Origin: Acidobacteriota bacterium
GTDB lineage: Bacteria > Acidobacteriota > Terriglobia > Terriglobales > SCQP01
Direction: 5' to 3'
Length of the DNA: 6,637 nt
NCBI GenBank assembly: GCA_021818645.1
Contig: JAKATS010000023.1
Coordinates: 1 to 6,637, forward strand
How positions within the stretch are numbered: position 1 is the stretch's first letter; each line of letters starts with the position of its first letter. Under the pieces are notes generated by a model. It was not told where the DNA came from. It did not search any database and was given only the letters and a program-made list of their open reading frames with translations. Positions 4,817 through 6,637 of this stretch are shown one piece after another. Position numbers and translations under genes: made by a program.

Positions 4817-6637
4817 TTAGAAGATGTACTTCAACTCAATTTCCATGACTCGATTGCCGTTCTTCTGGGTCAGGTAGCCGGCCGCCGCACCGCCCACCCG
4901 GGTGGGTGTGCTGTTCACCGGGGCCTGACCATAGCCCGCGAAGTTTACTCCGGTATCGAGTCCAGATGGGGTCCAGTATGGGTGATTCAGGAAGTTGTAG
5001 CCTTCGATGCGGAGCTGAATCTTCTGTGATTCACTCTTGCCGAGGGCGAAGTTCTTAAACACACCCAGATCGTTGCTCATGAACGATGGACCGTGAATGT
5101 ACGGCATCTGGTATTCCCCATTATGTCCCGGCGACGGGGCCTGGAAGCAGGCCGCATTGTAGTACTGGTTCGGCTTCAAGGCCGCGGTGGGGTTGCAGAC
5201 CACGAAGACGTGGACCGTTCCTCCCGGATCGCCGTTGATGAAGTCCGAGCTGAAGTTGACGCCGCCGGTGCTGCCCGGCCCGAAGGTCATCGGCCCACCG
5301 CTGCTGACGCTGCTGATGCCGCTGAACTGCCAGCCATTCAGGAACCCGTCGGCGATGGCGTTGCCGCCAAACCACTGCGTCCCCCAGTTGGGCAGCAGGA
5401 AGCTGTAGGTTACGTTGAAGACCTGGCTGCGGTCATACGGCAACGGACCGTAGCTGCGCCCGCGGTAGTTGTACGGATCCACCACGTTCCCGTTGGAGTT
5501 GAAGATACCCGACACACCCAATGCCTTGCTGAAGGTATAGGATGCCGCGTAGCTCAACCGTCCGGTGGTACGGGTTGCGGTGATCTGCAGTGAGTTGTAG
5601 TTCTGGTTCAGGCTATGGGTGTTATAAGTGATGCCCTGGTAGTTCTGGAACGGAGCCCACCATGCATCGGTTGCACTGCTGCAACCTAAACTGGATGGGG
5701 CATTGGGCGCATTGCAATCCTGCCGGTATGTAAATTCCGCACCTTGCGGAATGCGGTTGTAGTCAACCCCGCCATTTCCGGTTCCACCCGGCGTGTCCTG
5801 ATGGAAGCTGGAGTTTCCGACATAAGAGACTTCCAGCACCGTCTGGAATCCGATCCGCTGCGAAATCGTGAAGCTATACGATTCCGTCATCGGAATTTTG
5901 TTATTGGTCGGATCAAGTACTGTGAGTCCCACCGCGCCCAGACCGGGTATATTGGCCGGATTGTTGGCTTGCAGCAACGTATGGACATTGCCCGGAGCGC
6001 TGTTCAACAAATAAGGTGGATTTTGAATAGAACCGAAGAAGAAGTTGCCTTCATCCCGGTAGTAGTTCATGCCGAACCCGCCGCGAATCACGGTGTTGCC
6101 GGTGCCAAAAAGATCATAGGCAAAGCCGAAATTCGGAGCAAAAACCACGCCCGGATTGGGGAAACCGCCCCAGGGAGTGTTGGGATTCAAGGCATGGGAA
6201 GAAAGCCCGGTCAGGCTCGAGTACCCATAGGCCGGATTCCCGCCTGTGGCATTCTGCATGCTACTGGCCGGTGTTGTTCCAGGGTAATAGCAGCCTGCCA
6301 GTCCCGGATTATAGCAGGTCGGGCCTTTATAGTTGGGTCCGCTGAATGTGGATTCGCGCCCGCCGGATTCGGCCATGAACGGCATATAATCCGCTCGTAC
6401 GCCATAGTTCAAGGTCAACTGTGGCGTTGCTTTCCAGCTATCCTGGGCATAACCTTCCAGATTGTTGTAATAGGTGTACCCGGTCAAAGTTGTATTGGAT
6501 TGATTCCAAGCCCCAACCGTACCGATCAACAGATCGCCATAAGCGTTGTTGGTGTCGGCCGGATCCCAGCCGCAGGCATCGCAACCGCCCCAGCCGATCT
6601 GGGCCGTTCCACGCGAGTCTCCCACCGGCTGCGTATT
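4817..6637 (-). CDS. TonB-dependent receptor, Oar-like outer membrane beta-barrel, C-terminal part (5' end outside window)
   Basis: The frame is open from the right edge to TAA at 4817-4819, giving the last 606 residues. Whole acidobacterial proteins of this kind are about 1000-1200 residues, with a signal peptide, a carboxypeptidase-like regulatory domain and a plug ahead of the barrel. Visible barrel signatures, numbered from the edge: YNNLEGYAQDSWKATPQLTL at 57-76, NFGFAYDLFGTGNTVIRGGF at 169-188, EVSYVGNSS at 269-277, YNSLQITATR at 347-356 leading into SYAASYTFSKALG, DRSQVFNVTYSFLLP at 402-416, LNGWQFSGISSVSSGGPMT at 433-451, GVFKNFALG at 525-533 and LRIEGYNFLNHPYW at 542-555. The end is ELKYIF; a terminal Phe is the usual signal for BAM-dependent insertion. 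It probably imports or binds a large substrate such as a glycan fragment, but the substrate cannot be read here. Eight cysteines fall in four close pairs. Its own terminator follows. Base composition looks more AT-rich than the neighbouring genes. Confidence 0.92.
   Translation of the reverse strand, partial: NTQPVGDSRGTAQIGWGGCDACGWDPADTNNAYGDLLIGTVGAWNQSNTTLTGYTYYNNLEGYAQDSWKATPQLTLNYGVRADYMPFMAESGGRESTFSGPNYKGPTCYNPGLAGCYYPGTTPASSMQNATGGNPAYGYSSLTGLSSHALNPNTPWGGFPNPGVVFAPNFGFAYDLFGTGNTVIRGGFGMNYYRDEGNFFFGSIQNPPYLLNSAPGNVHTLLQANNPANIPGLGAVGLTVLDPTNNKIPMTESYSFTISQRIGFQTVLEVSYVGNSSFHQDTPGGTGNGGVDYNRIPQGAEFTYRQDCNAPNAPSSLGCSSATDAWWAPFQNYQGITYNTHSLNQNYNSLQITATRTTGRLSYAASYTFSKALGVSGIFNSNGNVVDPYNYRGRSYGPLPYDRSQVFNVTYSFLLPNWGTQWFGGNAIADGFLNGWQFSGISSVSSGGPMTFGPGSTGGVNFSSDFINGDPGGTVHVFVVCNPTAALKPNQYYNAACFQAPSPGHNGEYQMPYIHGPSFMSNDLGVFKNFALGKSESQKIQLRIEGYNFLNHPYWTPSGLDTGVNFAGYGQAPVNSTPTRVGGAAAGYLTQKNGNRVMEIELKYIF

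Noticed and set aside
4724..5029. 101-codon plus-strand open frame over the terminator and receptor 3' end
   Set aside because: It runs through the terminator hairpin and is antisense to the conserved barrel C-terminus; no family resemblance.
1..6637. Mobile element, CRISPR array, tRNA/rRNA or defence system
   Set aside because: I saw no transposase or integrase motifs, terminal inverted repeats with target duplications, spaced direct repeats, tRNA-like sequence or recognisable defence domains on either strand.

Overview
The window is GC-rich, densely coding chromosomal DNA. It most likely comes from a member of the Acidobacteriota (Terriglobia or a relative). Two things suggest this: the large Oar-like TonB-dependent receptor on the right, a type that acidobacterial genomes carry in many copies, and the CinA N-terminus, which reads GAELLTPF.ADTN and resembles acidobacterial homologues I recall. 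The assignment rests on protein style alone; there is no rRNA or other phylogenetic marker here.

Layout. Positions 2900 to 1 (minus strand) hold an apparent three-gene operon: a TIG plus six-bladed NHL/SMP-30-type propeller protein (1854-2900), the two-domain CinA nucleotide/NMN enzyme (506-1750), and the start of a 2H phosphoesterase (2'-5' RNA ligase/cyclic phosphodiesterase family) that runs off the left edge (1-495). The last gene is not a closed ORF in the window, but both HxT catalytic motifs are visible. Positions 2901-3145 are a divergent regulatory region with a perfect 14-bp palindrome next to a -10-like box, and a leader with strong Shine-Dalgarno sequences and tiny ORFs. On the plus strand follow a DUF1444 (YtpQ-like) soluble protein (3146-3922) and a small single-pass membrane protein whose C-terminal half is made of about 23-residue repeats (4029-4694). 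On the minus strand, converging on them, is the C-terminal 606 residues of a TonB-dependent outer membrane receptor (4817-6637, cut by the right edge), with a clear intrinsic terminator at 4751-4790.

How the parts relate. CinA (pyridine nucleotide salvage and repair) followed by a LigT/ThpR-like 2H enzyme recalls the cinA-ligT-recA order known in Deinococcus, so recA may lie beyond the left edge. The propeller protein probably shares their transcript, but its role is unknown. The two plus-strand genes have no recognised function and may be transcribed separately. The receptor is an independent unit.

I see no mobile element, CRISPR array, tRNA or rRNA. I do not see a convincing new multi-gene system. 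The most unusual items are the repeat-bearing membrane protein with an N-terminal His/Cys cluster, the leader mini-ORF that overlaps the DUF1444 start by ATGA, and the four close cysteine pairs of the receptor.
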